Below are positions 1 to 11,647 of a stretch of DNA of 64,000 nucleotides, piece by piece. This stretch comes from Lunularia cruciata. Taxonomy: Eukaryota; Streptophyta; Marchantiopsida; Lunulariales; Lunulariaceae. Made by a program: the position numbers and the translations under genes. Numbering within the stretch: position 1 is the stretch's first letter; each line of letters opens with the position of its first letter. Location: contig OX419762.1 in NCBI GenBank assembly GCA_948567375.1, positions 37,491,034 through 37,555,033 on the forward strand. The letters are read 5' to 3'. Under the pieces are notes generated by a model, which ran no database searches, had not been told where the DNA came from, and saw only the letters and a list, made by a program, of their open reading frames with translations.

Positions 1-779
1 ATTGAGTGGCGAGTGATACAATTAACTTGTTATGATGCAATCTTAGGCATGCCATGGATGGAGCATAACAACCCTATGGTAGATTGGAGGAAGAAAGTAG
101 TGAGAACACACAAATGGTCAATCATTGGGGTTAAAGAAAAATCACCTAGGTAGGATCTGCCTCTATATGTCATAGGGACGGCAATTGTCTATAAGACCAA
201 TAGATGTTTCATGGGTCTAATAAGAGAAGTCCAGAGTGCACAACTCAATGGATAAGTTCCTTAGAAATTGAAGGCTGTGGTGGATGAATTTCAAGATGTC
301 TTTCCCAATGATCTACCGCCAGGAGTACCACCAAAAAAGAAGGTAGATCATAAAATTGAGACACTCCCGAGGAAGACACCTCCTTGTAAGGCCTATCACC
401 TCATGAGTTAGAGGAGTGTAAGACTCAAATTAAGGAGATGGTGCGGAAGGGTTCATCCAACCTAACATATCACTATATGGGGCTCTTGTCTTGTTTGTGA
501 AGAAGAAGGATGGTACAATGTGCATGTGCATTGATTATTGAGGTGAAGAACAAATACCCCTTACCTCGCATGGATGACCTGTTTGATCAACTCCATGGAG
601 CAGATACTCACCAAATTAGACTTGCAGAGTGGTTACAATCAAATCCAAATTGCAGAGGAGGATGTGTACAAAACTGCCTTTTGAACCAATTATGGCCACT
701 TTGAGTATCTTGTGATGCCTTTTGGCCTCACCAATGCACATGCCACTTTCATGAGTCTAATGAATGACATATTTTGTCC
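1..779 (+). pseudogene. Element B (Ty3/gypsy chromovirus), protease and N-terminal reverse transcriptase remnant
   Basis: This is the 5' part of the pol region of a decayed chromovirus. Frame 1 reads a protease-like end at bases 1-150 (YDAILGMPWMEHNNPMVDW, the family's 'ILGMPWL..NP.IDW' block) and ends at a stop. From about 280 the RT N-terminus can be read (DEFQDVFPNDLPPG, then a K-V-D-H-K-I-E block), but it breaks into several frames with stops. At 745-779 it reads [10 protein letters not shown] and is cut by element A1. The reading resumes at 8612 with [13 protein letters not shown], so both halves belong to one gene. The 5' LTR and gag lie left of the window. It is inactive. Confidence 0.85.
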
Positions 780-1471
780 TGTGAGCCGGCCTGTCTCTCA
801 CTCAGGATGAACCTCTGATGGCTATTATGGTAGCGCACCATGGACTAAGAAGGCAAGGAACCCCAACTCCATCATACTCCTCCAAGGCTAACACTCCAAG
901 ACTCAAGACATTGCTCACTAGAGAACTCAATGAGAGAGAGATAGTTGCAAATGAAAGGATGATGAGTACCTCCTCACTCCTTGTTTATATACTTGTGAAA
1001 TAGTTACGTACCAAAGTTACTAATTACCGTAGTAACTCAAGTTACTAGACTAAAAGTCAAGTAAAGTCAAAAAGTAGAAAGGAATATCCATTCACATGGG
1101 CATATTCCCCTAAGCATGTGGTCTTATCTTGACCCAACCACTAAAGCAAGGATTCCTTCACATGGGCTATCCTTGGACTAAAGAAGAATCCAAAACAAAA
1201 AGGCTTGCGGGCCCAAGAGTTCTCAACTCTTTCCCCAAAGCCAAACACCTAGGAATAATACCAAGTCAACACACTAAAATCCAAAATAGTGGTGCTCATG
1301 TTTTCTACTTCCTCTAAAGTAAGGTCCCATCTATCTTAGCTATGACTAACTTTAGCTAACCATGACTAATATAGAACCATCCTTTATCTCTATATAAATA
1401 ATATCTCTTAAGTACTTGTAATACCAAGCTAAATATCACAATACCACACACATGCACAAATGGGTGTTACA
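780..1471 (-). repeat. 3' LTR of A1
   Basis: This is a 692-bp LTR that, read on the minus strand, runs from TGTAACACCC to GGCTCACA with TG...CA ends. It looks identical to 7920-8611. A TATA box (TATATAAAC, minus strand, plus positions 983-991) lies about 480 bp into the LTR, consistent with a long U3. The polypurine tract (TCCGGGGGTAAA, minus strand) borders it at about 1472-1485. The short open frames inside it recur unchanged in every LTR copy and are not genes. Confidence 0.95.
983..991 (-). promoter_or_regulatory. TATA box in the A1 LTR
   Basis: TATATAAAC is read on the minus strand in an otherwise TATA-poor stretch of U3. The same site is kept in A2 (36890-36898) at the same relative place, so it is the probable LTR promoter. 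This is inference from position and sequence only. Confidence 0.55.
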
Positions 1472-1519
1472 TTTACCCCCGGACTAAGTTTTCACTTTGT
1501 CCTCAAAGTGAAGGTCTCT

Positions 1520-4500
1520 CTACCTTCTATGGTACATCTTCAACTTATCATGGTTAATCCTATCAAAGTGTCTTCCTCCCAACTCCTTGAGATCATAAGT
1601 GTAATTTCCCCACACCTTCTCTACTATGAAAGGTCCAAAGTACTTAGGCAAAAACTTCTTTTGTACTCTCTTGAATCGAATGGAATCAAACAACATTACC
1701 CAATCACCTTCTTTGAAAGGCTCCACCTTCTTCTTGCCTTGCCTCTTGTCATAGCTCTCCTTTTGTTTCCTTTGGGCTTGCTCCACTCGAACCATAGCAA
1801 CTGCTCTTGCCTCTTCCAACTCCATGAGTTGATCCTTCCTTGACTTCCCTGCATCACTTCCTTGTGCTTTCTTCAATCTCCTATGAATGCTTTGGAAGGT
1901 AGGAAGATCAAAGTGAATAGGTAAGGTAGACTCAATACCATACACCAATTGGAATGGAGAATATCCAGTGGAAGTCTTCATGGTTGTCCTATACTCCCAC
2001 AAAACTGCATGAATCCTCTTGTCCCAATGATGTTTAGCCCCCTCCATTTCTGCATCTTTGGCCAACATCATGCACAAGGTCTGATTGGTTCTCTCTGCCA
2101 AGCCATTGGAATTTGGCTTATAGGATGTAGTTACTCTATGTGTGATAGAGAAATGTCGTAGCATGGCTGTAGTAATGCTTCCTGTAAACTCTCCTCCTCT
2201 ATCAGAAACCAACTCCAAAGGGCATCCAAACCTAGTGATAATGCGTTCATAAAGAAATCTACCCACTTCATCTTCATTCTTGTCCCTCAATGGTCTAGCC
2301 TCAACCCACTTGGTAAGGTAATCAGTAACTACCACAATGTACCGATTGTTCCTTGGGGTTCTATTGAGAGGTCCTACAAAATCAATTCCCACTTCTCAAA
2401 AGGTCCTAGCAATGGAATTGATCTAAGTGGTGGAGTGGATGTAGACTTTCTAGCAAAAGCTTGACAAACATGACAAGTTTTGCAATAATCAAGACAATCC
2501 TTGAAAATGCCTCTCCAATGGTAACCTGCATCTAGAATCTTGAAAGCAGTCACCTTTCCTGCAAAGTGTCCTCCACATACTAAACCTTCATGAAACTCCT
2601 TTATGAGTAGGATAGACTCTTCCTTACCCACTGCTCTTCGAAGTAGACCATCTGCTCCTTGGTGAAAAAGAATATCCTCCACCATTGTGTAAGGTCTAGA
2701 TCTTGCTGCAAGGGCCTTCCTCTCCCTAGCATGCATCCCTTCTGGATAGTTACCTCTTGTCACAAAATCCACAATCTCCTTGTACTCCATTGGAATCTCT
2801 TGAGTGACTGAGATTGTCATGAGCTCCTCATCCGGGAAGGAATCATCTACTGGCTCATCTCCATCATGATCATAGGCTCTAGATAACAAATCAGCATTTG
2901 CATGTTTCTTTCCTGGCCTATCCTCAATTGTGTAGTCATACTCAGACAAGAGTATCATCCACCTTGCTAGTCTCCCTTCAACATTAGGCTTGTTGAAGAT
3001 GTACTTCAAAGCCTTGTGATCCGTGACAATTGTGGCTTTCCCTCCAATCAAGTAGTGTCTAAACTTCTTGAGACCAAAGATCACTGCCAACCCTTCTCTC
3101 TCTGTGACAGAGTAGTTCTTCTCTGCTGAAACCATCTGCCTACTAGCATAAGCTATTGGATGATCATGCCCATCTTGGTCTAATTGACTAAGAGTGCATC
3201 CTATAGCTACATTAGAAGCATCAGTGTAGAGGATGAAAGGCTTACTCCAATCAGGTTTAGCAAGAATTGGAGCTACAACAAGGGATTGCTTGAGCTCCTC
3301 AAAAGCTTTGAGAGCCTCCTTGTCTTCCAAAATCACCATGTAATCTACACCCTTCTTCATGTAGATGGTCAATGCATAAGCCTTGTTGGAAAATGAGAAG
3401 ATGAACCTCCTATAGTACCCAACCATTCCCAAGAATTGGCGTAACTTTGTCAAGCTTGAAGGGAATGGAAGGTCTGAGATTTTCCTCACCTTCTCAGGAT
3501 CAACTGCTATTCCATCCTTGGAGATGATGTGCCCCAAAAGTAGACCTTCTTCACATCCAAAAATGCACTTCTCTGGGTTGAGTGATGCATTTGCCTCATC
3601 CAAGCGTTGCAAGACTTTGATTAGGTGCTCAAAGTGCTCCTCCTTGCTCCCATAGACACAAAAGTCATCAATGAAATCTCTCACAAATTTCCCAATGAAA
3701 GGTTCAAATACCTTGTTCATGAACCGTTGGAATGTGGCTGGAGCATTGCAAAGCCCAAAAGGCATGACCTTGAAAGCGTAAGTTCCCCAAGGTGTGGTGA
3801 ATGTGGTGAGTTGTTGATGCTCTGGTGCAATCTTGATTTGGTTATATCCACTATAACCATCTCCAAAACTGTACCTCTCATGACCTGCAACCTCCTCCAA
3901 GATCTCATCAATGAATGGCAATGGGTAGTAGTCCTTCTTGGTAACAGCATTGAGCTTCTTGTAATCCACACATACCCGAAGCTTGCCATTCTTTTTCTTC
4001 ACAATGACAATTGGAGACACCCATTCTGAATTCTCCACCTCAAAGATAAATCCAGCCTCCTTGAGCTTATCAATCTCCTCCTTCACAACCAAAGATATTG
4101 GTGGGCTAATGCGACGCTGCTTTTGGCGGATTGGTCTTGCATGTGACTCCACCTCTATCTTGTGCTCCTCCAAGGTGACTTCCTTCAAATCCTTGTAACT
4201 AAAAGCAAACACATGGATGAACTTGCGGAAAATCTCCTCAAATCTCACCTTCTCCTCCTTGGTAACATTTGGGCCATACTTGAGGGTAGATAACCTTCTC
4301 TCTACCTCCTCAAGTGTCAATGGTGATTTATCTGGGTCCTTCAAAACCTCTGGCTTAGGTGCAAAATCCATAGCACACAAAGGATACACATCTGAATCAG
4401 ATTCAGATTCATCCTCCTCCGTGGAAGTCTCCTCTTCCATGCTTGTGTCCACACCTGAAGCTCCTCCTTCAGAATCAGATTCCCAATAATCAGAAGATGG

Positions 4501-6345
4501 GGTATCTGAATGTGAAGTGTTGGTGGTGTTAGTCACAGGAACAGTGACTCTATGGTTTGATGGCCCAATCCTTAAGTACCCTTTGTGCCATCGATCAGTT
4601 GTGCGTGCTGCTCTCAACCATGGCCTCCCAAGAAGTAAGTCATAGCTTGAATCCTTCAAGACTTGGAAAGTCATGAGATTTTGAACTCCCATAACTGAAA
4701 CTACCACCTTATCCATCACTCCTACTGGTCGAACTTGTTGCTTGTTTGCCATGCTCACCACAAATGTTGAAGCTCTTGAGGGTATCATACCCAACTTCTT
4801 CATCAACCTTTCTGACATGGCATTCACTGCTGATCCTCCATCAACCAATGCATCCTTGATGTTGTGACCATTCACTCTCACATCAATCTTGGAGGCATAT
4901 TCACAAGCTTCCCATGGTGCTGGCTTGGCATCCACCACCCCCATTGATATTGGAACTTTTGCCTTCTTCTTCTTCTTGCTCCTTGTAGAACTCAAACCAC
5001 CTCTAAGCTCCTTTCTCAAGGTAGGGTTCAAAGCAATTAATTGGCCCACTGTGATGTTAGCCTTGTGACTACCAACATCCTCCAACACATTGTAGTTCCA
5101 TTGTTGCTTGGAGATCAAGAAGTCCTCCATCCCCAACTTCTTCCTTGGAGTCTTTGTTGTTGATGGTGTTGAGGTGCGAGTGCTCCTAGTAGACATAGGA
5201 GTATCCTTGCTTGAAGTAAATCCTTGAGAAGAGTGAACATCCTCTGCAAAACGAGCTCTCTTCTTCTCTTGTGCCAAAAGCTCCAAATTAGGACCCTTGG
5301 AGTTTGAGCACTCTCCCTTCTCATACTTGCTCTCAACCACATCTATGGATGCTATCCCCTTACCTTTGTTCGGATTAGGAGCCACTTGGGTTTCACTACC
5401 TCCCTCTTTCCCTCTATTGGCTCCCTCATAACCCCTTCCTCCATGGTAAGTGGAATTTGGGCAATTCCTTTGGATATGGTCTCTTCCCCCACAACCAAAA
5501 CAATTTCTATCATTGAAATTGTTGGCTGGTTGGCCTCCTCTATATGGATGGTTTCCATAACTCCTAGGCCCTCTCCCTACATTCTGATCCACCTCTCTCT
5601 TCTCCCATAATTGCACCACATTGATCTTGAGATCCGCAAGTTGTTCTGTGATGGTTTGGAGTGGATCTTTTGGTGGAGGTGCAAGAACTGGAGCAACTAC
5701 TACTTGTGGTGCAACCCTTGTCACCAAAGTATCAGAAGTTCCACCATACTTGTAGCCTTGAGGAGGATGCACAACCTCCTTCACCACCAAATCACTTTCA
5801 TCCCCTTCCAAACTCTCCTCCATACGAATTGTGATCTTGATAGCTTCAACCTTGGAAGAAGGTTTCTCATATCTCACCTTGCTTCTAATTTGTGGTCTCA
5901 ATCCTCCCACAAAATTCTTGGTGAGCATGGCCCCTATGCCAATCATTGTAGTCTCCACATCATCCCCACCCTTCCTCAACACTATGCGAAATCTGGACTC
6001 CAATTTTTCCACTCTTTCCACATAGACTCTCACTTTCTCTCCATCTCCTTGCTTGAGAAATGTAACCTCACTCATCAATCTCTCATAACTCTCATCAGGA
6101 AGAAAGTTCTCAATGAGTGCTGAAGTCAAAGTCTCCCAAGACTCCTCTTCCCCCTCTCTCCTCTCTCTCTTTTGGTATTCTGACTCATACCATGTAAGTG
6201 CTGCATCCTCAAAGAAATCTGGTAATAATGAGGCCCACTCATTCTTCCTCCTCTCATTGTTTCCTATGCAAGCTCTCTTGAAGTCTCTCACAAAGGCCTC
6301 CACATCTTCTCCATCCTTGCCAAAGAAAACCGGAAGTTTCCCCAT
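1520..6345 (-). pseudogene. A1 gag-pol polyprotein, intact except for one frameshift
   Basis: This is a single gag-pol frame of 1,609 codons including the stop, interrupted once. Gag begins MGKLPVFFGKDGED at the ATG 6343-6345 and carries one CCHC knuckle (CFGCGGRDHIQRNC, near 5470-5512). The protease motif is VDGGSAVNAM, with DGG in place of DSG/DTG. The RT catalytic block is FIDD in place of the usual YxDD. RNase H starts at ILYTDASN, and the integrase has an HHCC zinc site and D,D,E residues (VVVTDYL, SDRGGEF, GLAERTNQ). There is no chromodomain; the protein ends after an SH3-like PFIVEKV segment. Near 2388 A1 has GGG where A2 has GGGG, a one-base deletion just before the integrase core. 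This is the only break visible. Confidence 0.92.
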
Positions 6346-6585
6346 CTTAACCCCTCACTATCTTTCTTTTCTCTCAAAATTTTTTTTTTTTCCTCTTTTC
6401 TTTTCTCTCACTCTATTACTAATAGAGTATATACATGACTAACACCATCTGAGAATAATCCACTCTAGGGAACACAAAAGGTTCAGGTTGCTCCAAGATT
6501 TCTATAGCAACATCAAATCCTAGAGTGCATATTAATCTAACTCTCATGGATAGTTTATCCATAAGTTGAAAGATTATCTCCATCA

Positions 6586-7059
6586 CTAATCTTGAGAACT
6601 AGCTGATGAAGGTGGTAGTATTTCTGTAGCTGTACTAAGACTCTCTCCAAGATCCTTCACCAAAGTTTCCAAAAGTGCTTTTACTCCACTACACTCATGT
6701 CCTTTTGGAAGTCCTTCAACTCCACAAACCTCACACAACTCTTTGGTCTTAGATCTTCTCCCTCCCAATCTTGGTGAAGAAGGTCCAACATGCAAACCCA
6801 AGTCAAGTAAGCCTCTCCTTTCCCTCAATATCTTGCTCTCAAAGGTCAATGGACATGAACTTGCCTTATGTCCCTTCTCTCCACATAGAAAGCACTTAGA
6901 CTCACTCTTTCCTCCAAGTGGTGTAGGTTTTTGGATCCTCTCAACACTCTCTTCAAATTCTATTGTAAACTCTCTTTTCCTCAAATCCACCCCTACAATC
7001 ACCTCAAACCCTTGGGGAACCTTGCATAATCTCAATTTCCACTCTTGATGACTCTCCAT
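6586..7059 (-). CDS. Extra zinc-knuckle ORF upstream of gag in A1
   Basis: This is a 157-aa sense-strand ORF between the 5' LTR and gag, starting at the ATG of MESHQEWKLRL. An in-frame GTG 24 bases upstream could extend it. It has a perfect CCHC knuckle (CFLCGEKGHKASSC) followed by a second Cys/His cluster (CEVCGVEGLPKGHEC), then an acidic tail rich in Ser and Glu. The same frame is open in A2 (37962-38435) with only a few residue changes, although gag-pol of A2 is broken in several places. Its resemblance to zinc-knuckle proteins suggests nucleic-acid binding. The role in the element is unknown, and I do not recognise a standard gypsy protein. Confidence 0.65.
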   Translation of the reverse strand: MESHQEWKLRLCKVPQGFEVIVGVDLRKREFTIEFEESVERIQKPTPLGGKSESKCFLCGEKGHKASSCPLTFESKILRERRGLLDLGLHVGPSSPRLGGRRSKTKELCEVCGVEGLPKGHECSGVKALLETLVKDLGESLSTATEILPPSSASSQD

Positions 7060-7919
7060 GTTCCCCAAGATGAATCTAAACACTCAAACATGCTTTTTGT
7101 TGATCTCAAACTTCTCATGCATGAGATCTCCACTCTGCAGAATTGACCCTTCCTCACAATGTCATTCAAATCTCCCAACCTATACGTCACAGTCCTCTGA
7201 AATTTTGCACACTTGATCACAACTCCAGGGCGTCCCTCCCTGCAAAATTTCAGATCTTTTCATTGAGCCATTTGGCCTAGACACCTTTCTATTCAGCACC
7301 CATATTTCAGATTTGGTCTGAAAACCACCCCCCTCACTTCAAAAACTCATCACGCCCTGCGCAAAAACAATCTCTCTCTAATTTTTGTGGCAGCAGGTAG
7401 GATACAATGCACTGAATTTTCTTGGAAATTTTCAGGACAATTCACTCAAAATTGAAGAAATGGCAGACTCTGTACAATTTTCCAGAGAGCATGCAGTTGC
7501 GGGAGCACTTTACCCTATCAACTTTCAAAAATTCTAGCCCAGTGCGCATAGAAGCTCTCTCAATAATTTCAAGTGTGCTAACTGAAAGATAACCCAAGCT
7601 ATCATGTGTAGAAATCTCGAGTCCAGATCTCAAACTTGAGATTTTGCCCAAAATCACCTTAATCCCCAAAATCTGTAATCCACCTCACACAATCTCTCCA
7701 ATTCCTCTCATGTGTACAAGATGTACAAAATCACCTCAAAGACATCATAATGAACTACAGGGTATACAAATGGATCTTGGTTCTCTAACATAAGTTCAGC
7801 CCTCTCCTCTCCTAATGTTCTCTCCAAGTGAGCTCTCATAGCCTCCTTCTGCCTAATGTAGAATTGGACGCGGAACATTATCTTGCCTTCTAGAGAGGTC
7901 CCGGCAACGGAACCAAAAA
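7060..7919 (-). other. A1 leader with primer-binding site
   Basis: The non-coding leader lies between the 5' LTR and the zinc-knuckle ORF. The primer site is at 7897-7915, four bases from the LTR: on the minus strand it reads TGGTTCCGTTGCCGGGACC. This closely matches the complement of the plant tRNA-Asp 3' end (TGGCGCCGTTGCCGGGGA), the primer used by many Tat/Athila-type elements. Short frames of 56-75 codons in this leader are also open in A2, but the two copies are so young that conservation proves little. Confidence 0.8.
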
Positions 7920-8611
7920 TGTGAGCCGGCCTGTCTCTCACTCAGGATGAACCTCTGATGGCTATTATGGTAGCGCACCATGGACTAAGAAGGCAAGGAA
8001 CCCCAACTCCATCATACTCCTCCAAGGCTAACACTCCAAGACTCAAGACATTGCTCACTAGAGAACTCAATGAGAGAGAGATAGTTGCAAATGAAAGGAT
8101 GATGAGTACCTCCTCACTCCTTGTTTATATACTTGTGAAATAGTTACGTACCAAAGTTACTAATTACCGTAGTAACTCAAGTTACTAGACTAAAAGTCAA
8201 GTAAAGTCAAAAAGTAGAAAGGAATATCCATTCACATGGGCATATTCCCCTAAGCATGTGGTCTTATCTTGACCCAACCACTAAAGCAAGGATTCCTTCA
8301 CATGGGCTATCCTTGGACTAAAGAAGAATCCAAAACAAAAAGGCTTGCGGGCCCAAGAGTTCTCAACTCTTTCCCCAAAGCCAAACACCTAGGAATAATA
8401 CCAAGTCAACACACTAAAATCCAAAATAGTGGTGCTCATGTTTTCTACTTCCTCTAAAGTAAGGTCCCATCTATCTTAGCTATGACTAACTTTAGCTAAC
8501 CATGACTAATATAGAACCATCCTTTATCTCTATATAAATAATATCTCTTAAGTACTTGTAATACCAAGCTAAATATCACAATACCACACACATGCACAAA
8601 TGGGTGTTACA
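7920..8611 (-). repeat. 5' LTR of A1
   Basis: This 692-bp LTR looks identical to 780-1471, with TG...CA ends on the minus strand. The right flank GTCC (8612-8615) repeats the left flank 776-779. Confidence 0.95.
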
Positions 8612-9458
8612 GTCCATACTTGGATAAGTATGTTATTGTCTTCTTGGACAATATCTTAGTATATAGTAGCACAATGATGGAACATAAACAACATCTACGG
8701 GAGGTCCTCCAGATTCTAAGACAGAATTGATTGTATGCCAAAATCTCAAAGTGCAAGTTTGGCAAGTCTGAAGTAGACTACTTGGGGCATAGAATAAGTG
8801 TAGAGGGCATTCAAGTATTGATAGATTAAATAAAGGTCATTCAAAAATGGCATGCCCCAAAAGCTCAAACTCAACTCAAGAGCTTCTTGGGGTTGACGAG
8901 ATTCTATTGTAGATTGTCAAGGGCTTCTCCAAGGTTGCACAACCCTTAATGGCACTACTTGGCAAGGGGAAGAAGTGGACATGGGGAATCACACAAGAGT
9001 TGGTCTTTCAAGAATTGAAAGACATCTTGCTACATGCACCAATCTTGAAGTGGTATGACCCAAAATGACCAATCAGGCATAGCAATAGGAGCAGTCCTAC
9101 AACAAGAGTGGCATGACGGATAGCATCCAATTGCATATTTCTCTCAAAAGTTGTTACTAGCAGAGCGCAACTACCACACTATAGAACAAGAAGAGTTGGC
9201 CATTGTTTTGGCAACCAAGTATTGGAAGCACTATCTAGGCGAGAAGGCATTTATAGTAGAGACAGGCCATAAACCTCTAATCTACCTAGAGATACCAAAG
9301 GATCTATCTCGTCGCCAGATTAGGTGGGCAGAGTGGCAACAACACTTCAACAGGTCAATCACCTACGTGGAAGGTAAGAAGCAACTTGCAGATGCATTCA
9401 CCCACATGCCAATGGCAAACAACTTGGTGGCAGAGGTTAAGATTAACCTTGAATTCTA
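8612..9458 (+). pseudogene. Element B reverse transcriptase C-terminus and RNase H remnant
   Basis: This continues the gene cut at 779. It opens with [18 protein letters not shown], the RT catalytic region, in which the usual YIDDIL reads FLDNIL. The thumb block (KCKFGKSEVDYLGH) and a connection segment follow with several stops and frame changes. From 9151 RNase H is readable for about 100 codons: ERNYHTIEQEELAIV, then WKHYLGEKAFIVETGHKPL and ADAFTHMP. The GH in place of DH and TH in place of SR show decay of conserved residues. This is an inactive relic. Confidence 0.85.
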
Positions 9459-9605
9459 GCCAAAGATTTTGGTTGCTACAAAAACGCAGATCCGCAGATT
9501 GTAAAAGCACAATCATCCAAAGGCGTCACCAACACCCAAGGACTCACCTTTTGTGATGGCAAATTATGGATCCCAAATGTCCCTGAATTACACACCACCA
9601 TTCTA

Positions 9606-10664
9606 GTGGAATGTCATGATTTGGCCATTGTAGGTCATGTCGGAGTGGACAAGACCTTGGATGCAGTCCAACGCCATTACTATTGGCCCAAGATGAGCAA
9701 TGATGTGATGGACTACATGCGTAGCTGCCTACTTTGTCAGCAGAACAAAGCTTCTAATCAAGCTCTTGTAGGGCTCCTTCAACCTCTCCCCACGCCTAGC
9801 CAACGTTGGGAACAAGTGAGTATAGATCTCATCTGTGAATTACCCAAGACCACCTTAGGGTTTGACTCCATCGTGGTCTTTGTAGATCGGCTCAGAAAAA
9901 TGATTCATGTATGCCCTACCACCAAGGATGTGATCGCTCCACAACTAGCTCAATTATACTTAGATGCACTCTTTTCTCACCATGGCTTGTCTAGAGAACT
10001 TATCACCGATAGAGGCATTCAATTCACCAATTTTTTTTGGCAAACACTCTTTGGTTTCTTCAAAACCAAGTTAGCCATGTCCATAGCTTACCACCCACAA
10101 ATAGATGGCCAAACAGAGCGGGCTAATCGCACAATTGAAGACATGTTACGTGGCTTCACCTTAGAAGAGCAAGAGAGGTGGGACACCCTACTCCCGTTGG
10201 TGGAATTTGCTTACAACAATTCAATGAATACATCCACCCAGGTCACTCTGTTATTCCTCATGTATGGTGAGCATCCCTTCACACCTTCTTGCTTGATGAA
10301 GATCCGTCCAATGGCTACCAAGGTCGATGCAGTCAACACATTTGTTTCTAGGATCCAACGCGGTGTGGAGAGCGCCAAGCACATATTACAAATTGCACAA
10401 AATCGACAAAAGCAGTATGTTGATGCACACCGTAGGCACATGGATTTCAATGTTGGGGATCAAGTGTGGCTATTGAAAACCAACCTCACATTAGTTGGAC
10501 CTCGTAAGCTCAGACCTTGTTTTAGTGGGCCTTTCTCAATTCTTTGTCGCATCGGTGTTGTGGCCTATCACCTTGAGCTACCACCACACATGAAGATCCA
10601 TCCAATGTTCCATGTTTCCCTACTACACAAATATGCTCCCCAATCAGGCCAGGGTCATTCCACA
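9606..10664 (+). pseudogene. Element B integrase
   Basis: This is an open stretch of 353 codons covering most of a Ty3/gypsy integrase. The N-terminal HHCC zinc site is present (GHVGVDKT, then CLLCQQNK). The catalytic core keeps its three acidic residues: VSIDLICELP, ITDRGIQFT, and the glutamate of DGQTERANRT. The C-terminal part has the GPFSILCRIG and LHPMFHVSLL-like segments (here IHPMFHVSLLHKY) typical of chromoviruses. It ends at a TAA at 10665. The same frame continues through one more stop into the chromodomain, so the two were one protein. Confidence 0.88.
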
Positions 10665-10676
10665 TAAGACATTTGA

Positions 10677-10898
10677 CCTTGTCCGACACTCATTGATGGC
10701 ACAAAGGAATATGAAGTAGAGCATATTCTCCAAAAACGCATGTGTGGTACTCGCCATCCGCAGGTGGACTATCTAGTACAGTGGAAAGGTTACCTCCTCT
10801 ATGAAGCAACATGGGAGCCTGCTGCCAATTTGACACATGCACCGGTGTTGGTGCAAGCATTTGAGCAACAATTGTACAATGAGGACGTTGCGTCTTAA
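10677..10898 (+). pseudogene. Chromodomain at the C-terminus of the element B integrase
   Basis: In the same frame as the integrase, after stops at 10665 (TAA) and 10674 (TGA), the sequence reads EYEVEHILQKR, then VDYLVQWKGY and EATWEPAANL, and ends at a TAA (10896-10898). This is a complete chromodomain with the aromatic Y, W and Y/F-like positions of the methyl-lysine cage region. It places element B in the chromovirus clade, whose chromodomains are thought to steer integration to marked chromatin. The two stops make the copy defective. Confidence 0.88.
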
Positions 10899-10911
10899 AA
10901 GGATGGAGGTC

Positions 10912-11647
10912 TGTAATACCAAGAGCTAGACATATGATCTAGATGTGAAATTTGGTTTGGTGACATCTAGAATGATGTTATATATGATGGTAAAAATAGA
11001 TCAAATAGAAGTATCACCAAAAGAGTACTTCTACAAATAGAGTAAAAAATGAAATATACTTGAGAACCTTAGAACCAATAGCTAAACATATGATTTAAAG
11101 GTGAGAATTGGTTTGGTAACATCTAGAAGGATGCTACACATGATGGACTAAACAGATTAGAAAGAGTTATCACCAAAAGGGGACCTCTACTAATAGAGTA
11201 AGAATTGAAATATGCTTGAAATCTTTGAAGGCAATTTTGGAGGCCTAAATTGATGAATTAGGCCTTGAAAATGTGCAGAACCCCCCCCCCCAAGCAAAGA
11301 AAAGGCTTGCCTTCCCTCCCCCTTGGTTTGTCTCATTGAGAGCTTTCCAATGGTACCTTACGTGATTCTGAGACTCCTACAGGAAGATTCCTTAAAAGAT
11401 TCCCTTTGGTCAAAGCTCATTTGACCAACCAGATAGGACCTAGACCGACATGTCACCTATCCAAGTAAGTAATCCAAGGGTAGAGCTTGCTGACATGTCA
11501 CCTATCTGTGTGCCTAATCCTATGGTGGAACTTCCTTGGAGGAGATCCTCTTTGTCTATATAATAAAGAGAAGGTGCTCCTTTGGGGCACCAAATGTTGA
11601 GTGTGTAATATGTGTTTTCTCTCTTCTCTTGTCCTCGGAGTATTACA
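10912..11647 (+). repeat. 3' LTR of element B
   Basis: This is a 736-bp LTR with inverted ends TGTAATAC...GTATTACA. It starts just after a purine-rich tract (AAAAGGATGGAGGTC) that follows the chromodomain stop. It contains a TATA-like CTATATAATAAAG near 11555 and a run of 11 C at 11281-11291. Two more copies of this LTR lie at 51705-52344 (minus) and 52844-53436 (plus). The bases to its right are internal sequence of a family-A element, so B inserted into that element. Confidence 0.85.

Larger units (their letters stand above)
780..8611 (-). mobile_element. Family-A Ty3/gypsy retrotransposon A1, nearly intact and very young, nested in element B
   Basis: This is a complete LTR retrotransposon on the minus strand: 5' LTR 7920-8611, primer site, long leader with an extra zinc-knuckle reading frame, gag-pol, polypurine tract and 3' LTR 780-1471. 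The two 692-bp LTRs look identical in a line-by-line comparison (constant offset of 7140), which marks a very recent insertion. It is flanked by the 4-bp duplication GTCC (776-779 and 8612-8615), and removing it restores the RT reading of element B. The only obvious lesion is a one-base deletion in pol near 2388. An active copy elsewhere could supply proteins in trans. Confidence 0.95.

Noticed and set aside
818-1317. Open frames of 61-62 codons in the LTR, repeated at 7958, 8269, 36577, 36878, 43699 and 44000
   Set aside because: They lie inside LTR sequence and recur only because the LTR is repeated. They sit on the strand opposite to element transcription and have no domain.
3184-4489. Plus-strand open frames across A1 pol, and the same on the minus strand across A2 pol
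   Set aside because: They are antisense shadows of the pol frame, with no start context or domain of their own.
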